64,000 bases of DNA, taken from the NCBI RefSeq assembly GCF_008801925.2, contig NZ_CP062803.1:3162001-3226000 (forward strand). Direction: 5' to 3'. The position numbers were made by a program, and so were the translations under genes. The notes beneath the pieces are model-generated. The model did no database searches. It had not been told where the DNA came from and saw only the letters and a list, made by a program, of their open reading frames with translations. This document shows positions 40,369 to 51,051 of the stretch, piece by piece. This DNA comes from Cupriavidus basilensis (lineage in GTDB: Bacteria > Pseudomonadota > Gammaproteobacteria > Burkholderiales > Burkholderiaceae). The number at the start of each line of letters is the position of its first letter. The stretch's first letter is position 1.

Positions 40369-41022
40369 ATGATGCAAACCACAACGCCCGCGCTGGTCCA
40401 TCCCGTTACCCGCAGGCACCCGGACGAACTGCTGGTTGGCTTTGTCTCGATCTCCGACCGTGCCTCGACCGGCACCTACCAGGACGAGGGCATCCCGGCG
40501 CTGCGCGACTGGTTCGGGCGCGCCCTGAGCTCGCCCTGGCAGGCCGTGGAGCGTCTCATCCCTGACGAGCAGGCGTTGATCTCGCGCACGCTGATCGAGC
40601 TGGTCGACGTGACCGGCTGCGATCTGGTGCTGACCACCGGCGGCACCGGCCCGGCCCGCCGCGACGTGACCCCCGAGGCCACGCTGGCGGTAGGCACCAA
40701 GGAAATGCCTGGCTTTGGCGAGCAGATGCGCCAGGTCAGCCTGCACTTCGTGCCCACGGCCATCCTGTCACGGCAGGTGGCCGTGATTCGCGAAACCGCC
40801 AGCCGCGCCGCCCTCATCATCAATCTGCCGGGCCAGCCGCGCGCCATCCGTGAAACCTTGGAAGGCCTGCGCGGCGAGGACGGCAACTCCATCGTGCAAG
40901 GCATCTTTGCCGCCGTGCCCTACTGCGTCGACCTGATCGGCGGGCCTTACATCGAGACTGACGAAGCCGTGGCCAAGGTGTGGCGCCCAAAGCACGCGAT
41001 CCGCGCCAAACCCGCCGCGTGA
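40369..41022 (+). CDS. mog: Molybdopterin adenylyltransferase
   Basis: A 217-residue MogA-type enzyme that adenylates molybdopterin before molybdenum insertion. The MPT-binding signature is LTTGGTGPARRDVTPEATLAV with conserved SDRAS near the start and the NLPGQP motif. A ribosome binding site (AAGGAAATGGGGAC) precedes the ATG pair at 40369. It follows yjgA on the same strand with a 47-bp gap. Confidence 0.94.
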   Translation: MMQTTTPALVHPVTRRHPDELLVGFVSISDRASTGTYQDEGIPALRDWFGRALSSPWQAVERLIPDEQALISRTLIELVDVTGCDLVLTTGGTGPARRDVTPEATLAVGTKEMPGFGEQMRQVSLHFVPTAILSRQVAVIRETASRAALIINLPGQPRAIRETLEGLRGEDGNSIVQGIFAAVPYCVDLIGGPYIETDEAVAKVWRPKHAIRAKPAA

Positions 41023-41041
41023 ACCTCAGTGGGCAGCCACG

Positions 41042-41923
41042 CTATCGCAGCCCCAGATACAGCCCCACCGGCACGAACAGCACGGCAGCCACATTGCCCA
41101 GCAGCACGATCGACGCCACCTGGTCCGGCTCCTGCCGGAAATGATCGGCCACCAGGAAGTTGAGCACGGCCGGCGGCAGCGACGCGAACACGAACAGCAG
41201 CCCGCGCTGAAGCTGGGTCAGCGGCACCACCTGCGCCAGCAGCAAGGCGCAGGCGATGCCGGTCAGCGGACAGACCGCAGCGCCGATCGCGCCCATGCCC
41301 CAGTTGCGCAGGCTCACGTCCTTCATGCGCACGCCGAGCGCGAACAACATCAAGGGCACGGTGGCGTCGCCCAGCAGCTTGATCGACTGGAACACCGGCT
41401 CCGGCAGCGAGAACCACGGCCGCGCCAGCGACAATCCCACCCCCCCCACGGTTGCCAGCACCATCGGATTGCGCGCGATCTGCGTGATCGACGCGTGCCG
41501 GTTGACGATCTTCATGCCGATGGTGAAGTGCATCAGATTGGACGCGGCGAACAGCGCCACGGCGGGCGCCAGCCCGACCGGCCCGAACGCGAACACCGAT
41601 AGCGGCAAGCCCATGTTGCCGCAGTTGTTGAACATCATCGGCGGCACGAAGGTGCGCGGATCCGCCCCCAGCAGCCGCGCGCCAAGCCACGCCATCAAGC
41701 CCGAGCCCAGCACCACGGCAATCGCGCAACCCAGCAGCACAAGCTGGTCGGCCAGCACGAATTCCTTGCTGACAAAGGCCGACACCACCAGCAGCGGCGC
41801 GATCACATCGAGCGTGGCGCGGTTGATCCCGGACATGTCGGGGTGCGCGCGGCGCCCGTAGAGCCAGCCGACCAGGATGATCAGGATGACCGGCGTGATG
41901 ATCGAGACGATGCGCGCAAGCAT
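41042..41923 (-). CDS. AEC-family transporter (auxin efflux carrier-like permease)
   Basis: A 293-residue membrane protein with about ten helices in two repeats. The AEC pattern is seen in ILVGWLYGRRAHPDMSGINR, PPMMFNNCGNMGLPLSVFAFG (helix break with N-N-x-G-N) and LPPAVLNFLVADHF. Relatives carry dicarboxylates such as malonate or malate; the substrate here is unknown. It converges on mog and is followed on the same strand only by host genes. Confidence 0.87.
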   Translation of the reverse strand: MLARIVSIITPVILIILVGWLYGRRAHPDMSGINRATLDVIAPLLVVSAFVSKEFVLADQLVLLGCAIAVVLGSGLMAWLGARLLGADPRTFVPPMMFNNCGNMGLPLSVFAFGPVGLAPAVALFAASNLMHFTIGMKIVNRHASITQIARNPMVLATVGGVGLSLARPWFSLPEPVFQSIKLLGDATVPLMLFALGVRMKDVSLRNWGMGAIGAAVCPLTGIACALLLAQVVPLTQLQRGLLFVFASLPPAVLNFLVADHFRQEPDQVASIVLLGNVAAVLFVPVGLYLGLR

Positions 41924-41990
41924 GGGCGGGCTGCCGTTAAGCCAAAGCGCCCCGCAGGGCGCCTTGGCAGTGACATGGGAGGAGAAAGAA

Positions 41991-42641
41991 TCAGGCGGCC
42001 GGGGTATCCGGCGTTGCGCTCGCCTCGGCCGCGGCTGCAGGTACGGCTGCCGGCGCCGACTGCCGGATGAAGTGGGTGCGGTAGTAGCGCAGCTCTTCCA
42101 CGGACTCCAGGATATCGGCCAGCGCGGTGTGCAGCTGGCGCTTGATGAAGCCCTTGTGGATGGCCGGCTCCCAGCGCTTGCACAGTTCCTTGAGCGTGGA
42201 GACGTCGAGGTTGCGATAGTGGAAGAACGCCTCCAGCTTGGGCATGTAGCGCGCCATGAAGCGGCGGTCCTGGCAGATCGAGTTGCCGCACATGGGCGAC
42301 TTGCCGGCCGGCACCCAGCGCTTGAGGAAGGCCAGCAGTTCGGCCTCGGCCTGGGCTTCGGTCAGGGTCGAGGCCTTGACCTTGTCGATCAGGCCCGAGC
42401 GGCCGTGGGTGCCCTTGTTCCAGTTGTCCATGCCATCGAGCACGGCGTCTTCCTGGTGGATCACCAGCACCGGGCCTTCGGCCAGGATGTTGAGTTCGGA
42501 ATCCGTCACGACGATGGCGATCTCGATGATGCGGTCCGTGTCGGGCATCAGGCCGGTCATCTCCATGTCCAGCCAGATCAGGTTGTTTTCGCTCTTGACG
42601 GATTTGACGCCGCTGGGGACGTGGGTATTTTGGCTGGTCAT
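41991..42641 (-). CDS. orn: Oligoribonuclease
   Basis: A 216-residue DEDDh 3'-5' exonuclease that degrades di- and short oligoribonucleotides, including pGpG. The three exo motifs are visible: [37 protein letters not shown] and the C-terminal [18 protein letters not shown]. The final 25 residues are Ala/Pro-rich and extra compared with E. coli. ATG 42641 (MTSQNTH) is used; a longer frame from 42701 lacks support. It is divergent from the M48 protease gene. Confidence 0.95.
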   Translation of the reverse strand: MTSQNTHVPSGVKSVKSENNLIWLDMEMTGLMPDTDRIIEIAIVVTDSELNILAEGPVLVIHQEDAVLDGMDNWNKGTHGRSGLIDKVKASTLTEAQAEAELLAFLKRWVPAGKSPMCGNSICQDRRFMARYMPKLEAFFHYRNLDVSTLKELCKRWEPAIHKGFIKRQLHTALADILESVEELRYYRTHFIRQSAPAAVPAAAAEASATPDTPAA

Positions 42642-42836
42642 CTGGACTGCAATCGAAAGGGAAGCAATAGGGGGCGCGCCCGCGCTCCGGATCAGGAACA
42701 CGGGGCAGCAGGCACGAACAACTTATAATTCTCGCATATCCGCCACCGCAGCCGGTTCCAACGCGCTCGGAAACCCGCTTCGGCGGTCCGGCCGCCACCG
42801 CGTACGCCAAGGCTTCACACGACAAGGCTCTGCCCG

Positions 42837-44084
42837 ATGTTCACGTTTCTGTTCCTAGCCGCCCTGATGCTGATGGTGCTGACCAAGCTCTGGCTGGCCG
42901 CCCGCCAGGTGCGCCATGTGGCGCAACACCGTCATGCTGTGCCTGAGCGCTTTGCCGACACCATTACGCTGTCGTCCCACCAGAAGGCGGCCGACTACAC
43001 CATCGCCCGCACCCGGCTGTCGATGCTGGAAGTGCTGGCTGGCGCCGCGCTGCTGATCGTGCTGACCATGCTGGGCGGGCTGCAGTGGATCAACCAGTTC
43101 TGGATCGACACCTTCGGGCCGGGCTACGCCTACAGCGTGGCGCTGATCGCCAGCGTTGCCGTGATCGGGGGCCTGGTCGACCTGCCCTTCTCGCTCTACG
43201 GGCAGTTCGGCATCGAGCAGCGCTTTGGCTTCAACCGCATGGGCTGGAAGCTCTACCTGGCCGATCTGCTCAAGATGACCGCCGTTGGCTGCGCGCTCGG
43301 CCTGCCCTTGCTGCTCGCCGTGCTATGGCTGATGGCGCATATGGGCGAGTACTGGTGGGCGTGGACCTGGCTGACGTGGATCGCCTTCACCATCTTTGTG
43401 CAGATGATTGCCCCGTCGGTGATCATGCCGCTGTTCAACCGCTTCGAGCCGCTGGCCAATGCCTCGCTGGAAGCCCGCATCACGCGGCTGCTGCAGAAAT
43501 GCGGCTTTCGCAGCCGCGGCCTGTTCGTCATGGACGGCAGCAAGCGCAGCGCGCACGGCAATGCCTACTTCACCGGCTTCGGCGCGGCCAAGCGCATCGT
43601 TTTCTTCGACACGCTGATGGAGCGCCTTGCCGATGACGAGATCGAAGCGGTGCTGGCGCATGAGCTTGGCCACTTCAAGCGGCGCCACATCCTCAAGGGC
43701 ATGCTGGTCAGCTTTGCGCTGAGCCTGGTCTTCCTCGCCGCGCTGGGCTGGCTTTCCAGCCGCACGTGGTTCTACACCGGGCTGGGCGTGCTGCCCAACC
43801 TGGGCACCACCAATCACGCCCTTGCCCTCGTGCTGTTCTTCCTGACCTTGCCGGTTTTCACCTTCCTGCTTGGCCCCCTGGCAAGCCTGACCTCGCGCCG
43901 CCATGAGTTCGAGGCGGATGCGTTTGCGGCCGGCCAGACCGATGCCGGCCACCTGGTCTCTGCCCTCGTCAAGCTCTACAAGGACAATGCCTCTACCTTG
44001 ACCCCCGACCCGATCTACAGCGCCTTCTACTACTCGCACCCACCGGCAGCACAGCGGATCGACCGCCTGCTGGCGCACGCATGA
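42837..44084 (+). CDS. M48-family membrane zinc metalloprotease (Ste24-like)
   Basis: A 415-residue integral membrane protease. The zinc motif [10 protein letters not shown] starts near residue 275 and the third ligand glutamate is in [12 protein letters not shown]. Hydrophobic helices surround both, and [12 protein letters not shown] is a typical family block. Relatives include the CAAX prenyl protease Ste24 and HtpX. In bacteria the role is membrane protein quality control. The stop overlaps the rsgA start. Confidence 0.92.
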   Translation: MFTFLFLAALMLMVLTKLWLAARQVRHVAQHRHAVPERFADTITLSSHQKAADYTIARTRLSMLEVLAGAALLIVLTMLGGLQWINQFWIDTFGPGYAYSVALIASVAVIGGLVDLPFSLYGQFGIEQRFGFNRMGWKLYLADLLKMTAVGCALGLPLLLAVLWLMAHMGEYWWAWTWLTWIAFTIFVQMIAPSVIMPLFNRFEPLANASLEARITRLLQKCGFRSRGLFVMDGSKRSAHGNAYFTGFGAAKRIVFFDTLMERLADDEIEAVLAHELGHFKRRHILKGMLVSFALSLVFLAALGWLSSRTWFYTGLGVLPNLGTTNHALALVLFFLTLPVFTFLLGPLASLTSRRHEFEADAFAAGQTDAGHLVSALVKLYKDNASTLTPDPIYSAFYYSHPPAAQRIDRLLAHA

Positions 44085-45109
44085 GCCGCGCCGCCAGCCG
44101 GGGAGGCCCGCAGCGCGCCCCAAGCCCTGCCAAAGCCAATGCCAATGGCGCCGCCGCCGAGGAGGCGCTGATCGTCGCCGCGCACGGCCGCCACTATGTG
44201 ATCGAACTGGACGACGGCAGCCGCCTGCACGGCTTCCCGCGCGGCAAGCGCAGCGAATGCGCGGTGGGCGACCGAGTCACCATCGAGCGCGCCGCGTCCG
44301 ACCAGTGCGTGATCACCGGCTTCAAGCCGCGCAAGAACCTGCTGCATCGCTCGGACCAGTTCAAGTCCAAGCTGCTGGCTGCCAATATCGACCAGGTAGT
44401 GATTGTGCTGGCGACCGAGCCGGGCTTCTCGGAAGACCTGCTGGGCCGCGCGCTGGTGTCCGCCGAAGCACTGGGCATACGCCCGCTGATCATCCTCAAC
44501 AAGATCGACCTGACCGAGCGGCTGGAAGAAGCGCGCGGCCGCCTGGAACTGTACCGCGGGCTTGGCTACGAGACGCTGTTCCTGTCGGTGCACGGCTCGC
44601 CGGACGATACGCTGGCGCAGTTGCGCCCGCAGCTGGCGCACCGCGCCAGCATCCTGATCGGCCAGTCGGGCATGGGCAAGTCCTCCCTGCTGAACCTGCT
44701 GATCCCGGGCGTGGAAGCGCAAACCCGGGAAATCTCCGCCAAGCTGGATTCGGGCAAGCACACCACCACCTTCACCCGCCTCTACCACCTGCCCGCCAGC
44801 GTGGATGGCGAGGCCGATGGCGTGGATGGCATGGATGACGCGGATCCTCAAGCGCGCCAGCGTGGCTGCCTGATCGATTCGCCGGGTTTCCAGGAGTTTG
44901 GCCTGCACCACCTGAGCGAAGGCATGCTGGAGCGCGCGTTCCCCGAATTCCGCCCACGCCTGACCGAGTGCCGCTTCTACAATTGCCACCACATCAACGA
45001 GCCCGGCTGCGGCGTGCTGGCGTCGATGAAGGCCGGCGAGATCTCCGGCCGGCGCCACCAGCTCTACACGCAGCTGCTGCACGAATCCCGCCAGCAAAAG
45101 CCGTGGTAA
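44081..45109 (+). CDS. rsgA: Ribosome small-subunit GTPase
   Basis: A 342-residue circularly permuted GTPase that checks 30S assembly. Order: OB-fold N-terminus ([20 protein letters not shown]), G4 NKID, G1 [15 protein letters not shown]3 DSPGFQEF and a C-terminal zinc site ([14 protein letters not shown]). The low-complexity first 25 residues and the insert [15 protein letters not shown] are extra. The ATG overlaps the protease stop (ATGA). Confidence 0.96.
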   Translation: MSRAASRGGPQRAPSPAKANANGAAAEEALIVAAHGRHYVIELDDGSRLHGFPRGKRSECAVGDRVTIERAASDQCVITGFKPRKNLLHRSDQFKSKLLAANIDQVVIVLATEPGFSEDLLGRALVSAEALGIRPLIILNKIDLTERLEEARGRLELYRGLGYETLFLSVHGSPDDTLAQLRPQLAHRASILIGQSGMGKSSLLNLLIPGVEAQTREISAKLDSGKHTTTFTRLYHLPASVDGEADGVDGMDDADPQARQRGCLIDSPGFQEFGLHHLSEGMLERAFPEFRPRLTECRFYNCHHINEPGCGVLASMKAGEISGRRHQLYTQLLHESRQQKPW

Positions 45110-45163
45110 GGTAATCGGGCGCGCCGCCTGCGGACAAACGGGCATGCGGCGCACCCGATCCCG

Positions 45164-45472
45164 ATGAAACTACTGCTATCGACCCCTTCCCTCGTCCATG
45201 CCGCGCACTGCCAGAATGTGCTGGAAGCCGCCGGCATCCGCGCCGACCTGCGCAATACGTGGCTGGCTGGCGCCATGGGCGATATCCCGTTTCGCGAAAG
45301 CGCCCCCCAGGTCTGGCTGATCGACGATGAACGGGAGGCCGAGGCCTGGGAGGTGTTGCACGCCGCCGCCAATCCGGCGCCGGGCCCGCGATGGGCCTGC
45401 GTGTCCTGCGGGGAATGGCACGATGCGCAGTTCGGCTCGTGCTGGCAATGCGGCGCACCGCGGCAACCCTGA
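45164..45472 (+). CDS. Small DUF2007-type protein with zinc-ribbon tail
   Basis: A 102-residue protein. The first 65 residues match the DUF2007 (putative signal-transducing, PII-like fold) pattern: LLSTPSLVHAAHCQNVLEAA, IRADLRNTWLAGAMGDIP, PQVWLIDDEREAEAW. The tail holds CVSCGEWHDAQFGSCWQCG, a likely zinc ribbon. It follows rsgA by 54 bp on the same strand. The partner is unknown. Confidence 0.85.
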   Translation: MKLLLSTPSLVHAAHCQNVLEAAGIRADLRNTWLAGAMGDIPFRESAPQVWLIDDEREAEAWEVLHAAANPAPGPRWACVSCGEWHDAQFGSCWQCGAPRQP

Positions 45473-45502
45473 AAAGCAAAGCGCCCGCGGCAAGCGCGGG
45501 CG
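45473..45502 (-). terminator. Terminator of the CobD-like gene
   Basis: On the minus strand the hairpin CGCCCGCG...CGCGGGCG (45482-45502) is followed by TTTGCTTTTC. It lies between the convergent DUF2007 and CobD-like genes. Confidence 0.75.
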
Positions 45503-45539
45503 TCGATGGCCGACGGTCAACGGGTACGGCGGGGTTGGC

Positions 45540-46532
45540 TCAGCCCACCCAGAGCGCCAGCGACAACATCGCCAGCAGCAGCATCCACAGCACGACGGCG
45601 CGCCACACCAGGCCGATGGCCGATTGCAGCGTACGCACGTTGGGTTCCACCCCGAATTCCGGCGCGGCCGCCTCGGGCTCGCTGTCGTCGTCCATGCCCG
45701 GTGCATAGTCCACCGCCGGCCCGGCCAGGCTGGTCCGCAGCACCACGGCAGTACTCTCTTCGGCCAGCGGCACCCCCAGGCGCACGCCAAGCGCGCCGCC
45801 GCCGCTGGCAAGCAGGATGCCGTTGACGGCATCGTTCCACTTGCGCGCATGGTTGCGCCACGCATAGACCGCGTCCTCGAAATTGCCAACGATGGCAAAG
45901 CCGACCGAGGTCAGCCGCGAAGGAATCCAGTCCAGCAGGTAGAAGGCACGCGCGGCAAAGCGGCCCAGCGCGGGGCTGCGGTCCGTGGAGGGGATATTCC
46001 AGTGGCGCGCGAGGTACTCGGCGATGCGGTACAAGACCACGCCACCCGGGCCGATCGGCACCAGGAACCAGAAAAACACCCCGAACACATGCCGGTGCAC
46101 TGCCACGATGGCGGCTTCCAGGGTGTGCCGGACGATTTCCGTGACCGGCATCTCGATGGTTTCGAGACCGGTCCACTCGTGCAGCAGCGCGCGGGCGCGC
46201 GGCAGGTCATCGCGGTTAAGCGCCTCGTGGATGTCGGTGAAGAAGTGGCTGAACTGCCGGAAACCCAGGGTGAGGTAGAGCAGCAGGACATTCCACGCCA
46301 GCGTGAGCGCCACGCTGATGGAAGCCAGCAGGTAGTGCACCACCATGGCGGTCAGCGTGAGCGGCAGCACCACCGTGAACCAGGCCAGCGCGGTATCGCG
46401 CGGACGCCCGGTGTCAAAGGCATGCTCGGCGCGCTCGGCAAGAACGCGCACGATGTCGTAGATCGGATTGTTGCGGCCCAGGGCGCGGAACTGCTCGGCG
46501 ATCAGCGCGAGGAGAACGGATACAAATGTCAT
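45540..46532 (-). CDS. CobD/CbiB-family membrane protein
   Basis: A 330-residue protein with several membrane helices. LIAEQFRALGRNNPIYDIVR, FTDIHEALNRDDLPRARALL, and VHRHVFGVFFWFLVPIGPGG match the CobD/CbiB group (adenosylcobinamide-phosphate synthase and AmpE-like relatives). No other cobalamin genes are nearby, so a role in cobalamin synthesis is not certain; many Burkholderiales carry this gene alone. It has its own terminator. Confidence 0.85.
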   Translation of the reverse strand: MTFVSVLLALIAEQFRALGRNNPIYDIVRVLAERAEHAFDTGRPRDTALAWFTVVLPLTLTAMVVHYLLASISVALTLAWNVLLLYLTLGFRQFSHFFTDIHEALNRDDLPRARALLHEWTGLETIEMPVTEIVRHTLEAAIVAVHRHVFGVFFWFLVPIGPGGVVLYRIAEYLARHWNIPSTDRSPALGRFAARAFYLLDWIPSRLTSVGFAIVGNFEDAVYAWRNHARKWNDAVNGILLASGGGALGVRLGVPLAEESTAVVLRTSLAGPAVDYAPGMDDDSEPEAAAPEFGVEPNVRTLQSAIGLVWRAVVLWMLLLAMLSLALWVG

Positions 46533-46648
46533 CTCTGGTCTGGGTGTCGATGGCCAGGGCGCATCAGGCGGCGCGTGTGCCGGGCTGATCGCTTATCTTA
46601 TCTATGGCGAGACGATAGCATACGGCAAACCCGCCCAGACAAAGCACA

Positions 46649-46677
46649 GCAGCCCGCCGGCAAAGCGGGCGGGCTGC
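46649..46677 (-). terminator. Terminator-like hairpin after the pirin gene
   Basis: GCAGCCCGCC/GGGCGGGCTGC forms a long GC-rich hairpin just after the pirin stop, with a T-poor tail (TGTGCTTTGTC) on the minus strand. Confidence 0.6.
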
Positions 46678-46696
46678 GGGCTGCCGAGGCAACGCC

Positions 46697-47395
46697 TCAG
46701 GGCAGGTCAAACACCAGCACTTCGGCACCATCGCCGTGCGCCAGGGTCACGGCCTCGGCGCCTTCCAGCTGCGCGGCATCGCCCGCTTCCAGCGCCTTGC
46801 CATTGACGGTGACGCGGCCACGCGCCACATGCACATAGGCCTTGCGCCCGGGTGCCAGCGCCAGCGTGGCGGACTCGTCCGCGTCAAACAGGCCGGCATA
46901 CAGGCGCATGTCCTGATGGATCACCACCGAACCCTCGGCACCGTCGCGGCTGCCCACCAGGCGCAGCCGGCCGCGCTTGTCGGCCGCCGGAAAGTGCTTT
47001 TCCTCGTAGCCGGGCTCAAGGTCGGACTTCTCCGGCAGGATCCAGATCTGCAGGAAGTGGGTGGTGTCGTGTGCGGCGTGGTTGTACTCCGAGTGCCGCA
47101 CGCCGGTGCCCGCGCTCATGCGCTGCACGTCGCCGGGGCGGATCACGCTGCCGTTGCCCATGCTGTCCTTGTGGGCCAGCTCGCCTTCCAGCACATAGCT
47201 GATGATTTCCATGTCGCGGTGGCCATGGGTGCCAAAACCCATGCCCGGCGCTACACGGTCTTCATTGATGACGCGCAGCGGCCCGAACTGCACGTGCTTG
47301 GGATCGTAGTAGTCCGCGAAGGAAAACGTATGGTACGACTTGAGCCAGCCATGATCGGCATAACCACGTTCACCCGCCTTTCTGATTTCAATCAT
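46697..47395 (-). CDS. Pirin-family protein (YhhW-like bicupin)
   Basis: A 232-residue bicupin. The N-terminal cupin has the metal motif GFGTHGHRDMEIISYVLEGE and TGVRHSEYNH, giving the three His and one Glu seen in quercetinase-active YhhW. The second cupin (about 140-230) lacks a metal site. It may be an oxygenase on flavonoids or an oxidative-stress protein. The divergent LysR gene is a likely regulator of it. Confidence 0.92.
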   Translation of the reverse strand: MIEIRKAGERGYADHGWLKSYHTFSFADYYDPKHVQFGPLRVINEDRVAPGMGFGTHGHRDMEIISYVLEGELAHKDSMGNGSVIRPGDVQRMSAGTGVRHSEYNHAAHDTTHFLQIWILPEKSDLEPGYEEKHFPAADKRGRLRLVGSRDGAEGSVVIHQDMRLYAGLFDADESATLALAPGRKAYVHVARGRVTVNGKALEAGDAAQLEGAEAVTLAHGDGAEVLVFDLP

Positions 47396-47545
47396 TTTGA
47401 CGGCCCTCCTTCAGGCCACATCGGCGCAGGAGCTGGGTTAATCCTAGTCCTGGCCTTGCGCTACGTTTCGATGCTAGGCAGTTTAGGGTGGCAGGCGTAT
47501 ATTTGGCGGACCGATCTTAGAAGCATTCATTCAGAAATTCTGAAC

Positions 47546-48469
47546 ATGGCACTCTCTCTCGAATCCCTGGAAGTTCTTGATGCCATCGAGCGCAAGGGCA
47601 GCTTCGCAGCCGCCGCGCACGAGATGGGCAAAGTGCCCTCCGCGCTCACCTATGTGGTGCGCAAGCTGGAGGAAGACCTGGACGTGCTGCTGTTCGACCG
47701 ACGCCGCCACCGCGCCGAGCTCACGCCCGCCGGGCGCGCCTTGCTGGACGAAGGCCGCCACCTGCTGCACGCCGCCGACGACCTGGCCCGCCGCGTCAAG
47801 CGGCTGGCCACCGGCTGGGAGGCCACCCTGACCATCGTGGTCGACGACCTGATCAATTTCCGCGCCCTGCTGCCGGTCATCCAGGACTTCTATGCCGAGA
47901 ACGATGCCACCCGGCTGCGCTTTGCCAAGGAAGTGCTGGGTGGCGCATGGGATGCGCTGGTCAGCAGCCGCGCCGACCTGGTGATCGGCGGCGCCTACGA
48001 TGCGCCGAGCACCCAGGGCTTCCAGGTGCGCGCGCTGGGCTCCATGCCCTTTGTCTTCGCGGTGGCCGCGCATCATCCGCTGGCGACCGAGCCCGGCCCG
48101 CTGACCACCCTGCAGATCGCCAAGCACCGCATCGTGGCCGTGGGCGATACCTCGCGCAACCTGCCCGCGCGCACCCATGGCGTGCTCGCCGGGCAGGACG
48201 TGCTGGTGGTGCCCACCATGCGCGACAAGCTCGAAGCCCAGATCCGCGGCCTGGGCTGCGGCTGGCTGCCGGCGCCCATGGCGCAGCCCTTTATCGAAAG
48301 CGGCGTGCTGCAGGCACGCGAGACCCTGGAGGTGCGCGCCCCCGGCAATTTCAAGGTAGCCTGGCGCACCAGCACGCGCGGCAAGGCGCTGCAATGGTGG
48401 GCCAACAAGCTGGACGACCCGCGCCTGGCGCAAGCCCTGCTCCAGCAGCAGCCGGGCCAGCCTGACTAA
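47546..48469 (+). CDS. LysR-family transcriptional regulator (next to pirin gene)
   Basis: A 307-residue LTTR. The HTH spans about 1-60 ([40 protein letters not shown]), followed by an effector-binding domain with [14 protein letters not shown] and [11 protein letters not shown]. It is divergent from the pirin gene across 150 bp, the usual LTTR layout, so it probably controls that gene. The inducer is unknown. ATG 47546 opens [11 protein letters not shown]. Confidence 0.92.
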   Translation: MALSLESLEVLDAIERKGSFAAAAHEMGKVPSALTYVVRKLEEDLDVLLFDRRRHRAELTPAGRALLDEGRHLLHAADDLARRVKRLATGWEATLTIVVDDLINFRALLPVIQDFYAENDATRLRFAKEVLGGAWDALVSSRADLVIGGAYDAPSTQGFQVRALGSMPFVFAVAAHHPLATEPGPLTTLQIAKHRIVAVGDTSRNLPARTHGVLAGQDVLVVPTMRDKLEAQIRGLGCGWLPAPMAQPFIESGVLQARETLEVRAPGNFKVAWRTSTRGKALQWWANKLDDPRLAQALLQQQPGQPD

Positions 48470-48530
48470 GCACCAGACTACGCACCAGACCCATCGCCGG
48501 ACCTATCACCGTCTAACACCTGCTTTCGCC

Positions 48531-49463
48531 ATGTCTACCCACCCGAGCCTGGCGCCCAGCTACCGGGGCCGCTTTGCGCCCTCCCCCACCGGCCCGTTGC
48601 ACATGGGCTCCCTGGTCACCGCGCTGGCCAGCTGGCTCGACGCACGCGCCCATCTCGGCAGCTGGCTGGTGCGCATCGAGGACATCGACTATCCGCGCTG
48701 CGTGCGCGGCGCGGACCAGCAGATCCTGCGCGCCCTGGCGCGGCTCGGCCTGCATCCGGACGAGCCGCCGCAATGGCAGAGCCGGCGCGAAGCGCTGTAC
48801 GCCGAAGCGCTGCGCCAGCTCGATGCCGACCACCGGATTTATCCCTGCGGATGCTCGCGCAAGGAAATCGCCGACTCGCTGCTGCATGCGCGCGAGCGCC
48901 ACCAGACGCTCGGGTATCCCGGCACCTGCCGCGACGGCCTGCATGGCAAGCTGCCCCGCGCCTGGCGGGTGCGGGTGCCGGACGGCGACGCCGCGCTGAT
49001 CTGCTTCGACGACCGCTGGCAAGGCCGGCAATGCCAGGACCTCGCGACCGAGCTCGGCGACTTCGTGCTGCGCCGTGCCGATGGCTTGTGGGCCTACCAG
49101 CTGGCGGTAGTGGTCGACGACGGGCACCAGGGCATCACGCATATCGTGCGCGGCGCCGACCTGCTTGACTCCACCCCGCGGCAGATCCACCTGCAGCATC
49201 TGCTGGGACTGCCCACGCCGTCGTACCTGCATGTGCCGGTGGTGACCAATGCGCTGGGCGAGAAGCTCAGCAAGCAAAGCGGCGCGCAGGCCATCGACGG
49301 CCTCGATCCGCTGGCGGCGCTGCGCACGGCCGGCGCGCACCTGGGACTGGCGAGCGCGGCGCAATCGGTGCAGAGCTGGCTGAGCGATGCCACTGCCGGC
49401 TGGGCGGCCTTGCTGGAAAGCCTCCCCGCGCAGACGCAAGGCGAAGCGGCGACGCACCCCTGA
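48531..49463 (+). CDS. gluQ: Glutamyl-queuosine tRNA(Asp) synthetase
   Basis: A 310-residue class I synthetase-like enzyme. It has the HIGH-type motif [19 protein letters not shown], the zinc pattern CGCSRKE...CRDGL and KLSKQSGAQ as the KMSKS motif, but no anticodon-binding domain. It attaches glutamate to the queuosine base of tRNA-Asp. Length and motif order match GluQ-RS, not GltX. Confidence 0.95.
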   Translation: MSTHPSLAPSYRGRFAPSPTGPLHMGSLVTALASWLDARAHLGSWLVRIEDIDYPRCVRGADQQILRALARLGLHPDEPPQWQSRREALYAEALRQLDADHRIYPCGCSRKEIADSLLHARERHQTLGYPGTCRDGLHGKLPRAWRVRVPDGDAALICFDDRWQGRQCQDLATELGDFVLRRADGLWAYQLAVVVDDGHQGITHIVRGADLLDSTPRQIHLQHLLGLPTPSYLHVPVVTNALGEKLSKQSGAQAIDGLDPLAALRTAGAHLGLASAAQSVQSWLSDATAGWAALLESLPAQTQGEAATHP

Positions 49464-49481
49464 CTGGCATGAGGCCCAAAA

Positions 49482-49511
49482 CAAGAGAGGCGCCCGAAGG
49501 CGCCTCTCTTG
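49482..49511. terminator. Bidirectional terminator between gluQ and rhlE
   Basis: CAAGAGAGGCGCC-CGAA-GGCGCCTCTCTTG is a perfect 13-bp hairpin located between two convergent genes. Confidence 0.85.
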
Positions 49512-49560
49512 CTGGCTGCGGCGGCAGCGATCCGCTACGCGCGGTGCCGCGCCGTGGCGC

Positions 49561-51051
49561 TCAGGACTTGCGCGGCACGCCGCCCAGCAGCGCCGCCAGC
49601 TGCCGCTTGGGCGCCGGACGGCCGCGGCCAAAGGCGGCGGCATTGTTGTCCGTCACCTCGGGCTGCGCGGCAATCGCCGCGACGCTCGGCTCGTAAGGAC
49701 GCGAGAAGAAGGAATCGTCGGACGGGCGGAACGCGTTGCGCGAGCTGGCCGGATCGTTGCGGCGCGCACGCGGCTCCTCACCGTCGCCATTGGCGCGCGG
49801 GCGGCGCACTTCGGTGCGGGCACGGCGGCGGTCGTTCTCGTCAGCGCGGGCGCCGGCACCGGTGGGGTCGAACCCCACCAGCGCGGTACGCGGCAGGCTG
49901 CGCTTGAGCAGCTTCTCGATATCGACCAGCAGGCGCTCATCGGCCGGCACGTAGATCGACAGGGCATCGCCGCTGGCGCCGGCACGGCCGGTACGGCCGA
50001 TGCGGTGGATGTAGTCTTCGGCGCTGAACGGCAGGTCGAAGTTGATCACGCAGGGCATGTCGGGAATGTCGAGGCCGCGCGCTGCCACGTCGGTGGCGAC
50101 CAGCGCATCGATATTGCCTTGCTTGAAGCCATCCAGCGTCTGCATGCGCTCGGTCTGGGTCTTGTCGCCGTGGATGGCGGCGGCATTGATGCCCTCGCGC
50201 TCCAGGTGACGCGCCAGGCGCGAGCAGCCGATCTTGCTGTTGACGAAGACGATGCACTGGCGCGACAGGCCTTCGGCGGCGCGCTTCTTCAGCAGGTGCA
50301 CCACGGCGGCCTGCTTGTGGCCGTCTTCGACCTGGAACACGGTCTGGCGCACGTTCTCGTTGGCCGAGTTGCTGCGCGCCACTTCGATGGTGACCGGCTG
50401 GCGCAGGTAGCTGGCGGCCAGCCGCTTGATTTCGTTCGAGAAGGTCGCCGAGAACAGCAGCGTCTGCCGCTGTGCCGGCAGCAGGTTGATGATGCGCTGC
50501 AGGTCGGGCAGGAAACCCATGTCGAGCATGCGGTCGGCCTCGTCCAGCACCAGCATCTGCACTTGCGACAGGTTCACCGACTTTTGCTGCACGTGGTCGA
50601 GCAGCCGGCCCGGCGTTGCCACCAGGATTTCCACGCCGCGGCGCAGCGCCTCGGTCTGCGGGTTCATGTCCACGCCGCCGAACACCACCGTGCTGCGCAG
50701 GTCCGTGAAGCGCGCGTAGCGGGCCACGTTGTCGTAGACCTGGTCGGCCAGTTCGCGGGTGGGGGTGAGCATCAGGGCGCGCACGGGATGGCGGGCCGGC
50801 GAGGCGCTGGCGCTGGCCAGCGGCAAGAGGCGCTGGATGATCGGCAGCGCGAAGCCGGCGGTCTTGCCGGTGCCGGTCTGGGCCGCGCCCATCACGTCCT
50901 TGCCCAGCAGCACCACGGGAATCGCCTGCTCCTGGATGGGAGTGGGCTTGGTGTAGCCCTGCTCGGACAACGCGCGCTGGATGCGCGCATCCAGCCCGAA
51001 GCTGTCGAAGGTGATCTCGGGGGTGGTCTGGTCAGTGGTCGTAGTCGTCAT
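49561..51051 (-). CDS. rhlE: DEAD-box RNA helicase RhlE
   Basis: A 496-residue RNA helicase. Core motifs: YTKPTPIQEQAIP, AQTGTGKTAGF, PTRELADQV, VLDEADRMLDMGF, SATF, ARGLDIPDMPCVINFD and HRIGRTGRAG. The tail (about 390-496) is basic, Arg-rich and disordered. RhlE-type enzymes act in ribosome assembly and RNA decay. This is the second DEAD-box gene in the window; unlike the first, its tail is short and not built of RGG repeats. Confidence 0.93.
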   Translation of the reverse strand: MTTTTTDQTTPEITFDSFGLDARIQRALSEQGYTKPTPIQEQAIPVVLLGKDVMGAAQTGTGKTAGFALPIIQRLLPLASASASPARHPVRALMLTPTRELADQVYDNVARYARFTDLRSTVVFGGVDMNPQTEALRRGVEILVATPGRLLDHVQQKSVNLSQVQMLVLDEADRMLDMGFLPDLQRIINLLPAQRQTLLFSATFSNEIKRLAASYLRQPVTIEVARSNSANENVRQTVFQVEDGHKQAAVVHLLKKRAAEGLSRQCIVFVNSKIGCSRLARHLEREGINAAAIHGDKTQTERMQTLDGFKQGNIDALVATDVAARGLDIPDMPCVINFDLPFSAEDYIHRIGRTGRAGASGDALSIYVPADERLLVDIEKLLKRSLPRTALVGFDPTGAGARADENDRRRARTEVRRPRANGDGEEPRARRNDPASSRNAFRPSDDSFFSRPYEPSVAAIAAQPEVTDNNAAAFGRGRPAPKRQLAALLGGVPRKS